DNA of 64,000 nt from Rhodovulum sulfidophilum DSM 1374 (GCF_001633165.1 NZ_CP015418.1:682001-746000), one strand, 5' to 3'. Shown: positions 1 to 9,266, counted from the first letter of the stretch. Notes: generated by a model not told the origin, from the letters alone. Numbers and translations are program-made.

Positions 1-940
1 AAATGCCGTTGGGATAGACTGTCGGATCGTCGAGACCTTCGGGCTCCAGAAAGATCTGGTGCGACTCCTTCTCGGCGAACCGGACGACCTTGTCTTCGAT
101 AGAGGGGCAATAGCGCGGCCCGACACCTTCTATATGGCCACCATACATTGCCGAGCGCGAGAGGTTTTTACGAATGATATCATGGGTTTGCGCATTCGTA
201 TGGGTGATACCGCAGGCCACCTGTCGCGCCTCGACATGCGACGAGAGGAACGAGAACAAAACCGGTTCGTCATCACCTGGCTGGCGATCGAGACGATCCC
301 AGTCAATGGTCCGACCGTCAAGCCGCGGCGGCGTCCCCGTCTTCAGGCGCCCCAGCGGCAAGCCGAATCCATCGATCCGCTCGGCTAGACGAACCGACGG
401 ACGGTCGCCAATTCGTCCCCCCGGGGTTTGTCGATTCCCAATATGGATGACGCCGCGTAGAAAGGTGCCTGTGGTCAGAACCACGGCCCCGGCCGACAAT
501 TCACTCCCATCGGCCAGTACGACGCCTGCAATGCGACCATCGCGCTGAAGAAAATCAGCCGCTTCTCCCTCGACGATCTCGAGCCCCGGCTCCGCGCTCA
601 GAGCTGTTTGCACTGCCTGACGATAGAGCTTCCGGTCAGCCTGGGCCCGCGGCCCCTGTACGGCGGGGCCCTTACGGCGGTTCAAAAGGCGAAACTGGAT
701 CCCCGCGCGGTCAGCGGCCCGCCCCATCACGCCGTCGAGAGCATCGACTTCCCGCACGAGATGGCCTTTCCCGAGGCCGCCAATCGCCGGATTGCAGGAC
801 ATGACGCCGATCCCGTCCCGACGCAGCGTGACCATAGCTGTCCTCGCGCCAAGACGCGCGGCGGCATGCGCCGCTTCAGCACCGGCATGGCCGCCGCCGA
901 CCACGATGACATCAAAAGCGCGATGTTTCACGTGAAACAC
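1..940 (-). CDS. mnmG: tRNA uridine-5-carboxymethylaminomethyl synthesis enzyme MnmG, C-terminus beyond the window
   Basis: This is the FAD-binding subunit of the MnmEG complex, which installs the cmnm5 group on wobble uridine 34 of certain tRNAs in the cytoplasm. About 313 N-terminal codons are visible and the gene runs off the left edge. Residues 11-20 ([10 protein letters not shown]) form the FAD dinucleotide-binding motif, and the family stretches [20 protein letters not shown] and [11 protein letters not shown] are present. The start is GTG at 940, preceded by a GAGG ribosome site. The first six residues, MFHVKH, are encoded by a perfect parS palindrome, a known oddity of alphaproteobacterial mnmG. 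The gene begins 3 bases after mnmE ends, so rho, mnmE and mnmG are probably co-transcribed. The identification is secure; only the C-terminus is unseen. Confidence 0.96.
   Translation of the reverse strand, partial: MFHVKHRAFDVIVVGGGHAGAEAAHAAARLGARTAMVTLRRDGIGVMSCNPAIGGLGKGHLVREVDALDGVMGRAADRAGIQFRLLNRRKGPAVQGPRAQADRKLYRQAVQTALSAEPGLEIVEGEAADFLQRDGRIAGVVLADGSELSAGAVVLTTGTFLRGVIHIGNRQTPGGRIGDRPSVRLAERIDGFGLPLGRLKTGTPPRLDGRTIDWDRLDRQPGDDEPVLFSFLSSHVEARQVACGITHTNAQTHDIIRKNLSRSAMYGGHIEGVGPRYCPSIEDKVVRFAEKESHQIFLEPEGLDDPTVYPNGI
924..939. promoter_or_regulatory. parS centromere site (ParB binding)
   Basis: TGTTTCACGTGAAACA is a perfect 16-bp palindrome that matches the bacterial parS consensus at every position. 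It lies over the first codons of mnmG. ParB bound at parS near the origin drives chromosome segregation. parA and parB are not in the window; in this family they usually lie just beyond mnmG, which here would be off the left edge. Confidence 0.9.
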
Positions 941-943
941 TCC

Positions 944-2233
944 TCACTTTCCAAGACAGAAGCGCGAGAAAATCTCGTCGAGCAAGGTTTCGACATCCAC
1001 CCGGCCAAGCAGCGTTTCCAGAGCCCGCACGGCGCGGCGCAAATCTTCGGCCGCCAGTTCTGCCGTTTCCATGCCGAGGGATAGCTGATTCTGAGCCTCG
1101 GCGATAGCGCCGCCGGCCCGCCGCATAGCCTCTGCATGGCGTTCTCGCGTAGCCGTGACAGTCCGAGAGGCGCGTCCTTCCAGTGTCGTGGATATATCGG
1201 CAACCAGGTCGGCAACCCCCTCCCCGGTCAGGCCCGACACCCCATGTCCTGCGCCGTCGGCAAGATCTGCCTTGCCGCGCAGGACGATATCTTCGGGCCC
1301 GGGCACCAGCCCCTGGGTCTTGCCGGTATCGTCGAGAAGAAAGACACGCAAATCAGCGGCTTCGGCGCGGGCAACGGCGCGGGCGATACCGATCGTCTCG
1401 ACCTCATCCGCACTCTCTCGCAGACCGGCGGTGTCAAGAAAGGTCACGGGCAGACCCTCAAGATCCATCCGGACTTCGATGACATCCCGGGTTGTGCCGG
1501 CATGTTCTGACGTTATTGCCGCCTCGCGGCCCGCGAGGTGGTTCAGAAGAGTGGACTTTCCCGCATTCGGCGGTCCGACGATGGCGACTTCGAACCCGTC
1601 CCGTATGCGCTCCGCCACCGATACGCCGTCGATCTCCGCCCGCAGCGACGCCGCGACCTCGTCCAGCAAACCGGTCACTTCCGGGGTCACGTCGACCGGA
1701 ACATCTTCGTCGGCAAAATCGATGGTCGCTTCCAGAAGCGCGGCCGCCCTGATCAAGGCCTCGCGCCATCTGTCAACCTTCGCCCCGAGGGCGCCCGACA
1801 GGACCCGCAAGGCCTGGCGCCGCTGAGCCTCGGTTTCCGCTTCGAGAAGATCGCCCAATCCTTCGACCTGCGCGAGGTCGAGCACGCCGTTTTCCAAAGC
1901 GCGTCGCGTGAATTCCCCGGGTTCGGCCAGCCTCAGACCGTCGATGCGCCCCAGGGCAGAGAGCAGCGCCGCCACGGTTGCCGGACTACCATGACATTGA
2001 AATTCAACGACATCTTCCCCGGTAAAACTTGCACCTTTGGTAAAGCACAATACCAGTGCCTCATCGAGCAGAACGCCATCCGCATCCGCGAGACGACGCA
2101 GACCCGCCTGCCGCGGTGGAGGCAATGACCCCGCCAGCGCGCGCGCGGCGGAATGGGCCCGAGGGCCGGAAATGCGGATAACGGCGACGCCCGCTTTTCC
2201 GCGCGCGGTCGCCTGAGCGAAAATCGTGTCCAG
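944..2233 (-). CDS. mnmE: tRNA modification GTPase MnmE, probable CTG start
   Basis: MnmE is the GTPase partner of MnmG in tRNA wobble-uridine modification. The product is 429 residues, which is family-typical. It has an N-terminal tetrahydrofolate-binding domain, a G domain with the P-loop GPPNAGKS at about 220-227 and DTAG downstream, and a C-terminal CLGK carrying the catalytic cysteine. The conserved N-terminus ([20 protein letters not shown]) is fully encoded, but the codon where Met belongs is CTG at 2233. An in-frame TGA lies two codons upstream, so no upstream start exists. A good GGAGG site sits 5-7 bases before the CTG. The next usable start, near 2125, would remove the first 36 conserved residues. 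I therefore infer CTG initiation, a sequencing error being the alternative. Confidence 0.93.
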   Translation of the reverse strand: MDTIFAQATARGKAGVAVIRISGPRAHSAARALAGSLPPPRQAGLRRLADADGVLLDEALVLCFTKGASFTGEDVVEFQCHGSPATVAALLSALGRIDGLRLAEPGEFTRRALENGVLDLAQVEGLGDLLEAETEAQRRQALRVLSGALGAKVDRWREALIRAAALLEATIDFADEDVPVDVTPEVTGLLDEVAASLRAEIDGVSVAERIRDGFEVAIVGPPNAGKSTLLNHLAGREAAITSEHAGTTRDVIEVRMDLEGLPVTFLDTAGLRESADEVETIGIARAVARAEAADLRVFLLDDTGKTQGLVPGPEDIVLRGKADLADGAGHGVSGLTGEGVADLVADISTTLEGRASRTVTATRERHAEAMRRAGGAIAEAQNQLSLGMETAELAAEDLRRAVRALETLLGRVDVETLLDEIFSRFCLGK

Positions 2234-2257
2234 GGATCACCTCCGGGCGTCGCCGCC

Positions 2258-3529
2258 TCAGGTGTTCATCGAATCGAAGAATTCGGAATTCGTCTTGGTC
2301 TGCTTGAGCTTCGAGATCAGGAACTCGATGGCGTCGGTGGTCCCCATCGGGTTCAGGATCCGGCGCAGAACGAAGGTCTTCTGCAGGTCCGACTTGTCGA
2401 CCAGAAGTTCCTCTTTCCGGGTGCCCGATTTGAGGATGTCCATGGCCGGGAAGACGCGCTTGTCGGCGACCTTGCGGTCGAGCACGATCTCGGAGTTGCC
2501 GGTGCCCTTGAATTCCTCGAAAATCACCTCATCCATCCGCGAGCCGGTATCGATCAGCGCGGTCGCGATGATGGTCAGCGACCCGCCCTCCTCGATATTC
2601 CGCGCGGCACCGAAGAACCGTTTCGGCCGTTGCAGGGCGTTGGCATCGACCCCACCGGTCAGCACCTTGCCGGAAGACGGCACCACAGTGTTGTAGGCAC
2701 GGCCAAGTCTGGTGATCGAATCGAGCAAGATAACAACATCTCGTTTATGCTCGACCAGACGTTTGGCCTTTTCGATGACCATCTCGGCCACCGCGACGTG
2801 ACGCGTCGCCGGTTCGTCGAAGGTCGAGGAAATCACCTCGCCCTTCACCGAGCGCTGCATGTCGGTCACTTCCTCGGGCCGTTCGTCGATCAGCAGGACG
2901 ATCAGATAGGTGTCCGGGTGATTGGTCTCGATGGAATTCGCGATGTTCTGCAGGATCACCGTTTTCCCGGTCCGCGGCGGGGCAACGATCAGCGCGCGCT
3001 GCCCCTTCCCGATCGGCGAAACCAGGTCGATGATCCGGGCCGAACGGTCGCGGATCGTCGGATCCTCGATCTCCATCTTCAGCCGCTCATCGGGATAGAG
3101 CGGCGTCAGGTTGTCGAAGTTGATCTTGTGCCGGGCCTGCTCGGGGTCCTGGAAGTTGATCTTCGTGACCTTGGTGATCGCGAAGTAGCGCTCGTTCTCG
3201 CGCGGGGCCTGCATCACGCCCTCGACCGTGTCGCCGGTGCGCAGCGCATGCTGGCGGATCATGTCGGGCGAGACGTAGATGTCATCCGGACCGGGCAGAT
3301 AGTTGGCCTCGGGCGAGCGCAGGAAGCCGAATCCATCCTGCAGAACCTCAAGAACGCCGTCGCCCGAGATTTCCCAGCCATCCTCGGCGCGCTCCTTGAG
3401 GATCGAGAACATCATCTCGCCCTTGCGCATCGCCGACGCGTTCTCGATCTCGAGCTCTTCTGCCATGGAGAGCAGGGCCTTGGGGCTCTGGGCCTTGAGA
3501 TCGGCGAGGTTCAGGCATTCTTGGGTCAT
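2258..3529 (-). CDS. rho: transcription termination factor Rho
   Basis: Rho is the hexameric RNA-dependent ATPase/helicase that ends transcription of unstructured untranslated RNA. The 423-residue product has an N-terminal helical domain, a cold-shock-like primary RNA-binding domain ([15 protein letters not shown]), a Walker A motif (APPRTGKT, about 178-185), a Walker B/DERPEEV segment, and the C-terminal Q- and R-loop regions. Length and order match the family. It is the first of three tightly spaced leftward genes (rho, mnmE, mnmG), ending 24 bases before mnmE begins. The upstream gap to hemJ is 143 bases and probably holds its promoter. Confidence 0.98.
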   Translation of the reverse strand: MTQECLNLADLKAQSPKALLSMAEELEIENASAMRKGEMMFSILKERAEDGWEISGDGVLEVLQDGFGFLRSPEANYLPGPDDIYVSPDMIRQHALRTGDTVEGVMQAPRENERYFAITKVTKINFQDPEQARHKINFDNLTPLYPDERLKMEIEDPTIRDRSARIIDLVSPIGKGQRALIVAPPRTGKTVILQNIANSIETNHPDTYLIVLLIDERPEEVTDMQRSVKGEVISSTFDEPATRHVAVAEMVIEKAKRLVEHKRDVVILLDSITRLGRAYNTVVPSSGKVLTGGVDANALQRPKRFFGAARNIEEGGSLTIIATALIDTGSRMDEVIFEEFKGTGNSEIVLDRKVADKRVFPAMDILKSGTRKEELLVDKSDLQKTFVLRRILNPMGTTDAIEFLISKLKQTKTNSEFFDSMNT

Positions 3530-3672
3530 GGGAGTGCTTTACGGAAGACGGCGCCGACGGAGTGCGCACACGTTATACGGGAAGCCTCGGATCGGACGAC
3601 CCGAGTTAAGCCCGCTCCTTAGTCCTGTGCGGACCGTGAGTCAACTCGGCGTGTGCCGCCGCGCCGGCAGGA

Positions 3673-4122
3673 TCAGAATTTCACGACCACGGAGAAGACG
3701 ATGACCAGCATCAGAATGGTCGGCAGCTCGTTCATCATCCGGAAGGTCCGGCCGGTACGGGTATTCCGCCCGGCGACGAAATCCTTCCGCCGCGCGCCCA
3801 GCCACATGTGAAACCAGGTCATCGCGATCACCGCGGCGCCCTTGGTATAGGGCCAGATCGTGTCCCAGTAGACGACGTTCGGCGTCAGAACCAGGGCCAG
3901 GCCGAAGATCCAGACCGCGATGATCGAAGGGTTCATGATGTAGCGGTAGAGCTTCATTTCCATGACCTGGAACAGCGCGTCGGTCTCGTGTCCGGGGGTC
4001 ACCTTCTCGGTGTGATAGACGAAGATCCGCGGCAGATAGAACAGACCCGCCATCCAGGTCAGCACCGCGATGATGTGCAGTGATTTGGTCCATGGATACA
4101 TGTTGGCCAGAAATTCCGACAT
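3673..4122 (-). CDS. hemJ: protoporphyrinogen IX oxidase HemJ
   Basis: HemJ is an integral membrane protein that oxidises protoporphyrinogen IX to protoporphyrin IX in haem and bacteriochlorophyll synthesis. The 149-residue product has four hydrophobic helices and the family landmarks: an N-terminal YPWTKSLHIIAV, a following WMAGLFYLPRIFVYH, a middle KLYRYIMNP and a later TWFHMWL. The histidines in these helices are those proposed to bind haem in the family. It is the last leftward gene before the putative replication origin. Gene order beside rho supports the assignment, since haem genes commonly sit here in alphaproteobacteria. Confidence 0.93.
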   Translation of the reverse strand: MSEFLANMYPWTKSLHIIAVLTWMAGLFYLPRIFVYHTEKVTPGHETDALFQVMEMKLYRYIMNPSIIAVWIFGLALVLTPNVVYWDTIWPYTKGAAVIAMTWFHMWLGARRKDFVAGRNTRTGRTFRMMNELPTILMLVIVFSVVVKF

Positions 4123-4189
4123 CGCTCTGCCTCGCTACGCTTGGTCGCCTATCGCGCCTCTTCTAGAGCAATAGGAAAAGAAAAGAAAA

Positions 4190-4541
4190 GATGATGATTA
4201 TGTAGGGCCTGTGGAGGATGTGGATTACTGGATGTTCCACGGTCTCATCCACAGTAGGGCCGCTTGTGGAAAGAAGTGGAGATAACTCGCTACGTTTTCA
4301 TCGAAAATGTCATAGCTTTCTGTATTAAAAATATTTTTTACGACCCCGACCAGTCTACGACCTGTGGATAACTTATGGATAATCCGTCCGTGACGATTCG
4401 TTCACAGCCAGTGATGAAGACAGTCCACGGTGGATTTGAGAGCCCGGATTCTTGACATTTCCACGTATGACCGGCACCCCGGGATGCGAGAGGCCTCTTA
4501 TCCTGAAACCGTGCAACCGTCTCACCTGGGTTTTTCCACAG
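4190..4541. other. candidate chromosomal replication origin (oriC)
   Basis: The 442-base gap between divergent hemJ and maf is AT-rich against GC-rich neighbours. It contains one perfect DnaA box, TGTGGATAA at 4363-4371. Close variants are TGTGGATTA (4219-4227), TCATCCACA (4245-4253), TGTGGAAAG (4265-4273), TATGGATAA (4374-4382) and TTTTCCACA (4532-4540). An AT-only-like tract at about 4322-4340 could be the unwinding element. Genes on both sides point away from it, a parS site lies 3.3 kb away, and the rho/maf/aroE/coaE/dnaQ neighbourhood is a recurrent alphaproteobacterial origin location. GC skew was not computed, so this remains a well-supported inference. Confidence 0.7.
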
Positions 4542-4564
4542 GGTTGCCCCGAATGCGTGATCCG

Positions 4565-5164
4565 ATGTCCGACCGTGTGATCCTTGCTTCCGGCTCTGCC
4601 ATTCGCCGCCAACTTCTGACCCGGGCAGGGCTCGTTTTCGAGGCGATGCCCGCGCGCGTCGACGAAGACGCGATCCGCGCCGCGCTGGAGGCCGAGGGCG
4701 CCGAACCGGGCGACATCGCCGAGGAACTGGCAGCCTTCAAGGCCAAGCGGGTGGCCGAAAAGGCCCCGGGGGCGCTGGTGATCGGCTGCGATCAGGTCTT
4801 GGCCCATCGCGGCAAGGTGCTTGCCAAGGCGGAAACGCGCGAAGAGGCGCGTGGTCAGCTCCGCGCCCTGCGCGGCGGCCAGCATCAGCTTCTGTCGGCG
4901 GTGGTGGTCTATGACGACATGCGGCCGCTCTGGCGCCATGTCGGCAAGGTCTCGCTTACGATGCGGCCGTTTTCAGACCGCTACCTGGACGAGTATCTTG
5001 ACCGCAACTGGCCCGCCATGCGCGATGCGGTGGGGGCCTACAAGCTGGAAGAGGAAGGGGTCCGGCTGTTTTCGGCCATCGAGGGCGACTATTTCGACGT
5101 TCTGGGTCTGCCCCTGCTGCCGCTGCTGACCTTCCTGACGACCCGAGGAGTTTTGATGGCATGA
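4565..5164 (+). CDS. maf: Maf-family nucleoside triphosphate pyrophosphatase
   Basis: Maf proteins hydrolyse non-canonical or modified nucleoside triphosphates to monophosphates and are also linked to septation control. The chosen ATG at 4565 gives 199 residues starting MSDRVILASGSAIRRQLL, the standard Maf N-terminus with the substrate-binding SxSxxR motif. The GCDQV segment in the middle carries the catalytic acidic residue. The reading frame is open further upstream to 4430, but that extension has no family similarity and would overlap the putative origin. The stop overlaps the aroE start by four bases (ATGA), so the genes are translationally coupled. Whether it prefers dTTP/UTP or m7GTP cannot be read here. 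Confidence 0.92.
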   Translation: MSDRVILASGSAIRRQLLTRAGLVFEAMPARVDEDAIRAALEAEGAEPGDIAEELAAFKAKRVAEKAPGALVIGCDQVLAHRGKVLAKAETREEARGQLRALRGGQHQLLSAVVVYDDMRPLWRHVGKVSLTMRPFSDRYLDEYLDRNWPAMRDAVGAYKLEEEGVRLFSAIEGDYFDVLGLPLLPLLTFLTTRGVLMA

Positions 5165-5994
5165 GTGACAGAATCCCCCTGGCCGGCGTCATCGGCTCTC
5201 CGATTGCCCATTCCAAGTCGCCGCTGCTGCATCGCCACTGGCTCGAACGCTATGGGCTGCGCGGTTTCTACGTGCCGATGGATGTGGCCCATGCCGATCT
5301 GAAACAGGTGCTCGAGGCGTTGCCGCGCATGGGCTTCGTGGGTGTGAATGTCACGATCCCGCACAAGGAGACCATTCTCAGCCTGGCCGATTCCGTGTCG
5401 GATCGCGCCGCCCTGATCGGGTCGGCCAATACCCTGATCTTCCGGGCCGATGGCAAGGTCTATGCCGACAATACCGACGGGATCGGGTTCATCGAGAACC
5501 TGCGCCAGGGCGCGCCGGGCTGGGATCCGACATCGGGACCGGCCGCCGTGCTTGGGGCGGGCGGCGCCGCCCGCGCCGTCGTCGCCGCGCTGTCGGAACA
5601 GGGCGTGCGCGAGATCCGCGTTTCCAACCGGACCCGCTCGCGCGCCGAGGCGCTCAGGGCCGAGTTCGGCCCCAAGATCGTGATCCATGACTGGGTGCAG
5701 GCGGGGGCGATGATCGACGGCGCCGCGACCGTGGTCAACACCACGTCGCTGGGCATGGTCGGCAAGGCCGAGTTCAAGGTGCCGCTCGATGCGCTCTCGC
5801 CCGATGCGGTGGTCAGCGATCTGGTCTATGTGCCGCTCGAGACCCCTTTCCTGCGCGAGGCGCGGGCGCGGGGCTGTGTCGCGGTCGACGGGCTGGGGAT
5901 GCTTCTGCATCAGGCCGCGCCGGGCTTCGAGCGCTGGTTCGGTCGTCGTCCCGAGGTCGACGAGGCCGCCCGCGCGGTGCTGCTCGAGCCATGA
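5161..5994 (+). CDS. aroE: shikimate dehydrogenase
   Basis: AroE reduces 3-dehydroshikimate to shikimate with NADPH in aromatic amino acid synthesis. The 277-residue product has the substrate-site SKSPLLH near the N-terminus, the catalytic lysine K69 in NVTIPHKE, the catalytic aspartate D106 in NTDG, and the NADP-binding GAGGAARA at 132-139. Its length is normal. It overlaps maf by four bases, and its own last four bases overlap coaE, so maf, aroE, coaE and dnaQ form one operon reading away from the origin. Confidence 0.97.
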   Translation: MSDRIPLAGVIGSPIAHSKSPLLHRHWLERYGLRGFYVPMDVAHADLKQVLEALPRMGFVGVNVTIPHKETILSLADSVSDRAALIGSANTLIFRADGKVYADNTDGIGFIENLRQGAPGWDPTSGPAAVLGAGGAARAVVAALSEQGVREIRVSNRTRSRAEALRAEFGPKIVIHDWVQAGAMIDGAATVVNTTSLGMVGKAEFKVPLDALSPDAVVSDLVYVPLETPFLREARARGCVAVDGLGMLLHQAAPGFERWFGRRPEVDEAARAVLLEP

Positions 5995-6587
5995 GCCGGC
6001 CGCGTCTTCTGGGGCTGACCGGCTCCATCGGCATGGGCAAGTCGACCACAGCCGCGCTGTTCCGCGAGAAAGGCGTGCCGGTCTGGGATGCCGATGCCGC
6101 CGTGCACGCGCTTTATGCCGAAGGTGGCGGCGCGGTCCGGCCGCTGGCCGCGCTCTGCCCCGAGGCGGTCCGTCACGGTGCCGTCGACCGCGACGCGCTG
6201 AAGGCCTGGATCGCGCGCGAGCCCGAGGCCCTGATGCGGATCGAGGCCGTGGTGCATCCGCTGGTCGCGGCCGACCGGCAGGCCTTCATCGACCGGCATC
6301 AAAATGCGCCGCTTCTGGTGCTGGATATCCCGCTTCTGTTCGAGACCGGGGCCGATAAATGGCTCGACGCGGTGCTGGTGGTGACCGCGGCCCCCGAGGT
6401 TCAGCGCGCCCGGGTGCTGGACCGTCCGGGCATGACCGAGGCGCAGCTGGACGCGATCCTCGCCCGACAGATGCCCGATGCCGAGAAACGCGCCCGCGCC
6501 GATCATGTGATCGAGACGCTGACGCCTGACCATGCCGGGGCCGAGGTCGCGGCGCTGATTGAAAGCCTGGGGACTGCCAATGCGTGA
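5991..6587 (+). CDS. coaE: dephospho-CoA kinase
   Basis: CoaE phosphorylates the ribose 3'-hydroxyl of dephospho-CoA in the last step of coenzyme A synthesis. The 198-residue product starts MSRPRLLGLTGSIGMGKSTT, with the P-loop GSIGMGKST at about 11-19. It continues with VWDADAAVHALY, the family DAD motif. LVLDIPLLFETG in the middle is the conserved LID/CoA region. The ATG overlaps the aroE stop, and the 3' end overlaps dnaQ by eight bases. Confidence 0.97.
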   Translation: MSRPRLLGLTGSIGMGKSTTAALFREKGVPVWDADAAVHALYAEGGGAVRPLAALCPEAVRHGAVDRDALKAWIAREPEALMRIEAVVHPLVAADRQAFIDRHQNAPLLVLDIPLLFETGADKWLDAVLVVTAAPEVQRARVLDRPGMTEAQLDAILARQMPDAEKRARADHVIETLTPDHAGAEVAALIESLGTANA

Positions 6588-7317
6588 GATCGTTCTCGAC
6601 ACCGAAACCACGGGCTTCGAGCCCGAGACCGGCGACCGGATCGTCGAGATCGGCGCCGTCGTGCTCTGGAACCATCTGCCGACCGGCGAGACCTTCCACG
6701 TCTATACCAATCCCGGTCGCGACATGCCTGACGAGGCCTTCGGCGTGCACGGGATCGGCCCGGACATCCTTGCCAACCCGCGACCGGCGAAGCCCGGCGA
6801 GGTCACGCTGCGCGACAAGCCGCCCTTTTCGCAGGTCGGGCAGAAATTCCTCGATTTCGTGCAGGATTCGAAACTGGTGATCCACAATGCCAGCTTCGAC
6901 ATGAAATTCCTGAATGCCGAACTGGGCTGGCTCGGCCTGCCCAAGCTGCCGATGAGCCAGGCGATCGACACGCTGGCCATGGCGCGCAAGAAGTTTCCCG
7001 GCTCGCCCGCGACGCTGGACGCGCTCTGCCGCCGCTTCGGCATCGACAACACCATGCGCGACAAGCACGGTGCCTTGCTCGATTCCGAGATCCTGGCCGA
7101 TGTCTATCTGGAACTGATTGGCGGTCGGCAGCCCGATTTCATGCTGGCGACCCGCTCCCGGGCCTCGCGCGGCACGTCCGGGACCGAAACCGAGGCCTGG
7201 CGACCGCGTCCGCGGCCGACGCCCCTGCCCTCGCGTCTGACCGAGGAGGAGGCCACCGCCCATCGTGCCTTTGTCGAGACGATGGGCGACGACGCGCTTT
7301 GGAAAAGCTTCGACTGA
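6580..7317 (+). CDS. dnaQ: DNA polymerase III epsilon subunit (proofreading exonuclease)
   Basis: DnaQ is the 3'-5' proofreading exonuclease of the replicative polymerase. From the ATG at 6580 the protein is 245 residues. Exo I is DTETTG at 7-12 with catalytic D7 and E9, Exo II lies around HNASFDMKFLNAEL, and Exo III is DKHGALLDSEIL. The C-terminal tail, rich in Pro and Arg, is the usual alpha-subunit-binding extension. An upstream in-frame start at 6559 would add seven residues before the conserved MREIVLDTET, so 6580 is preferred. It overlaps coaE and faces secB tail to tail. Confidence 0.96.
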   Translation: MREIVLDTETTGFEPETGDRIVEIGAVVLWNHLPTGETFHVYTNPGRDMPDEAFGVHGIGPDILANPRPAKPGEVTLRDKPPFSQVGQKFLDFVQDSKLVIHNASFDMKFLNAELGWLGLPKLPMSQAIDTLAMARKKFPGSPATLDALCRRFGIDNTMRDKHGALLDSEILADVYLELIGGRQPDFMLATRSRASRGTSGTETEAWRPRPRPTPLPSRLTEEEATAHRAFVETMGDDALWKSFD

Positions 7318-7323
7318 ACGGCC

Positions 7324-7830
7324 TCAGGCGGTGCCGCTCGGGGTCTCTTGCTTCTGGATATCGGCGGCGCGGCGCGCGATTTCCTGACGATAGAGCGCGA
7401 CGAAATCGACCGGCTCGAGGTTCAGCGCGGGGAAGCCGCCGTCACGGGTGACGTCGGAAACGATCCGGCGCACATAGGGGAACAGCATCCGCGGGCACTC
7501 GATCAGCAGGAAGGGATGCAGCTGGTCCTCGGGCACGTTCTCGATGTGGAACAGGCCGGCATAATCGAGTTCCATCAGGAAGAGCTGGCTCTGGTCGGCC
7601 TTGTTCTTCGAGGAAACGGTGAATTTCGTGATGATCTCGTATTGATGATCGGCCGGGCGCTTGCGGGCGTCGAGCGCGACCTGCACCGTCACGTCGGGGG
7701 TCACCTCGCCCGAGGCGCCCTTCTGGACCAGAATATTCTCGAAAGACATGTCCCGGATATACTGGCCCAGGATCTGCATTCTAACTTGCGGCTGCTGCGC
7801 GGCGGCGCCGTTGCCCTCGGTCTCGCTCAT
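7324..7830 (-). CDS. secB: protein-export chaperone SecB
   Basis: SecB is a tetrameric cytoplasmic chaperone that keeps preproteins unfolded and hands them to SecA. The 168-residue product contains QILGQYIRDMSFENI near residue 24, VQVALDARKR, and a C-terminal half with LLIECPRMLFPYVRRIVSDVTRDGGFP. All are SecB signatures. It ends seven bases from dnaQ in convergent orientation. The dnaQ/secB/fxsA/Tim44 order is a conserved alphaproteobacterial arrangement. Confidence 0.97.
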   Translation of the reverse strand: MSETEGNGAAAQQPQVRMQILGQYIRDMSFENILVQKGASGEVTPDVTVQVALDARKRPADHQYEIITKFTVSSKNKADQSQLFLMELDYAGLFHIENVPEDQLHPFLLIECPRMLFPYVRRIVSDVTRDGGFPALNLEPVDFVALYRQEIARRAADIQKQETPSGTA

Positions 7831-7901
7831 GGGATGCTCCTGCGAAAGGTTGCGTTGGATATTCGCTTAGCAGGTCGCCCCCACCCGCTCAATGCTGGCT
7901 C

Positions 7902-8405
7902 TCAGTGACGGGTCCAGCCCGAGGGCGGCAATGTGCCATCCTCGTCGCCATGCCCGTTGCGCGATGTGAGATCCTCGAAATCGCCGTCGATGATGTCGTC
8001 GCGCGCGGGCCGTGCCTGCCGGGTCGGGCCGCCGGCGGGGCCGAAACCGGCCGAATGCACGACCACCCGTTTCGACAGCCAGCGATAGGCGGCGGCGCGC
8101 ACCGGCTGGATCAGCAGCAACAACCCCATGGTGTCGGTGAAGAAACCCGGCGTCAACAGCATTGCCCCGGCAAAGAGGATCATCGCGCCATGGGCCAGCG
8201 GTTCGGTCGGATCCCGCAATTCATTGAACGAGCTGCGGACCTGCGACAGCGCCAGCGCGCCCTGCTGCCGCATCAGCCAGGTGCCCGCCGCGGCGGTTGC
8301 CAGCACGATGCAGAGGGTCGGCCACAGCCCGATCAGCCCGCCCACCTGGATGAAAAGCGCGATCTCGATCAGCGGGATCGAGAGGAACAGCAGAAAAAGC
8401 CACAT
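7902..8405 (-). CDS. fxsA: FxsA family membrane protein
   Basis: FxsA is a small inner-membrane protein; in E. coli its overproduction lets phage T7 grow on F-plasmid strains, but its cellular role is unknown. The 167-residue product begins MWLFLLFLSIPLIEIALFIQ and has the family pattern of helices with a short GxxW-like loop (TAAAGTWLMRQQG). A third hydrophobic segment follows (AGAMLLTPGFFTD), then a basic cytoplasmic tail. It reads divergently from the Tim44-domain gene and in the same direction as secB, 71 bases away. Confidence 0.9.
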   Translation of the reverse strand: MWLFLLFLSIPLIEIALFIQVGGLIGLWPTLCIVLATAAAGTWLMRQQGALALSQVRSSFNELRDPTEPLAHGAMILFAGAMLLTPGFFTDTMGLLLLIQPVRAAAYRWLSKRVVVHSAGFGPAGGPTRQARPARDDIIDGDFEDLTSRNGHGDEDGTLPPSGWTRH

Positions 8406-8516
8406 TGCATCACCTCATTGCGCTTCGGCCGGCCTAGTGGACTTGATTGATGGCGTGCCTTACATATGTCCGGTGACGCTTCGATACAAACGCTTCCCGC
8501 GATCCGCGAGGTTTTC

Positions 8517-9185
8517 ATGAGCTCTGCCATCATCCAACTCCTGGTTCTTGCCGGGATTGCCGTGTTCCTGATCCTGCGGCTGCGGTCTGTCCTCGGAACC
8601 CGTGAAGGTTTCGAGAAACCTCCGGTGCAGATGCCCGATCCGGCAGCACGCCGGGCCGACAACCGTCCGTCCTTCGAAGTGATCGAGGGCGGTCCCGATA
8701 CCGACATCACCGACCATGTCGAGGATGGCAGCCCGGCCGCCAAGGCGCTGGCGGCGATGAAGCTGGCCGAGCCGGGCTTTTCGGTCAGCGAGTTCCTGCA
8801 TGGCGCCCGCGGCGCCTATGAAATGATCCTGATGTCCTTCGAGCATGGCACGCTGGACGAGGTGGCTGGTTTTCTGGCCCCCGACGTGCGCGACAGCTTT
8901 GCCGAAGTGATCCGGCTCCGCGAGGAACAGGGCCTTTCGGTCGATGCCAACTTCATCGGCGTGCGCGAGCTGGTGCTGAAGGATGCGACCTATGATCGCG
9001 ACAGCGGCGAGGCCGAGTTGACCGTGCGTTTCGTGGGCGAGCTTACCTCGGTCGTGCGCAACCAGGATGGCGAGATCGTCGAGGGCAGCCCGAGCGAGAT
9101 CAAGCGTCAGCGCGACGTCTGGAGCTTTGCCCGGGTGATGGGCTCGGACGATCCGAACTGGCAGCTCGTCGCCACCGACGCCTGA
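8517..9185 (+). CDS. Tim44-domain membrane-anchored protein
   Basis: This is the bacterial relative of mitochondrial Tim44, called TimA in some alphaproteobacteria. Its job at the inner membrane is unsettled but probably involves protein translocation or membrane-protein assembly. From ATG 8517 it has 222 residues: one N-terminal membrane helix (SAIIQLLVLAGIAVFLILRL), a linker, and a C-terminal Tim44/MBA1-like domain from about residue 85 (FLHGARGAYEMILMSFEHG). An earlier ATG at 8466 adds 17 residues before the helix and cannot be excluded. In relatives mltA and the Smr gene follow directly; here efp, epmA and one more gene lie between. Confidence 0.88.
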   Translation: MSSAIIQLLVLAGIAVFLILRLRSVLGTREGFEKPPVQMPDPAARRADNRPSFEVIEGGPDTDITDHVEDGSPAAKALAAMKLAEPGFSVSEFLHGARGAYEMILMSFEHGTLDEVAGFLAPDVRDSFAEVIRLREEQGLSVDANFIGVRELVLKDATYDRDSGEAELTVRFVGELTSVVRNQDGEIVEGSPSEIKRQRDVWSFARVMGSDDPNWQLVATDA

Positions 9186-9242
9186 CGCGCCGCCGCCATT
9201 GGGCGGCGATCCGTATCGTTTATCAAGGAAACCGGGATTTCA

Positions 9243-9266
9243 GAAGGACGGCACGGGCCGTCCTTC
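9243..9266. terminator. stem-loop between convergent Tim44 gene and efp
   Basis: GAAGGACGGC and GCCGTCCTTC form a perfect 10-bp stem around a four-base ACGG loop, in the 132-base gap between two convergent genes. There is no long T-run on either side. It probably ends transcription from both directions, but by structure only. Confidence 0.6.

Noticed and set aside
2153..3622. A 489-codon plus-strand frame opposite rho.
   Set aside because: It is a mirror of the rho coding region caused by high GC; rho is unmistakable.
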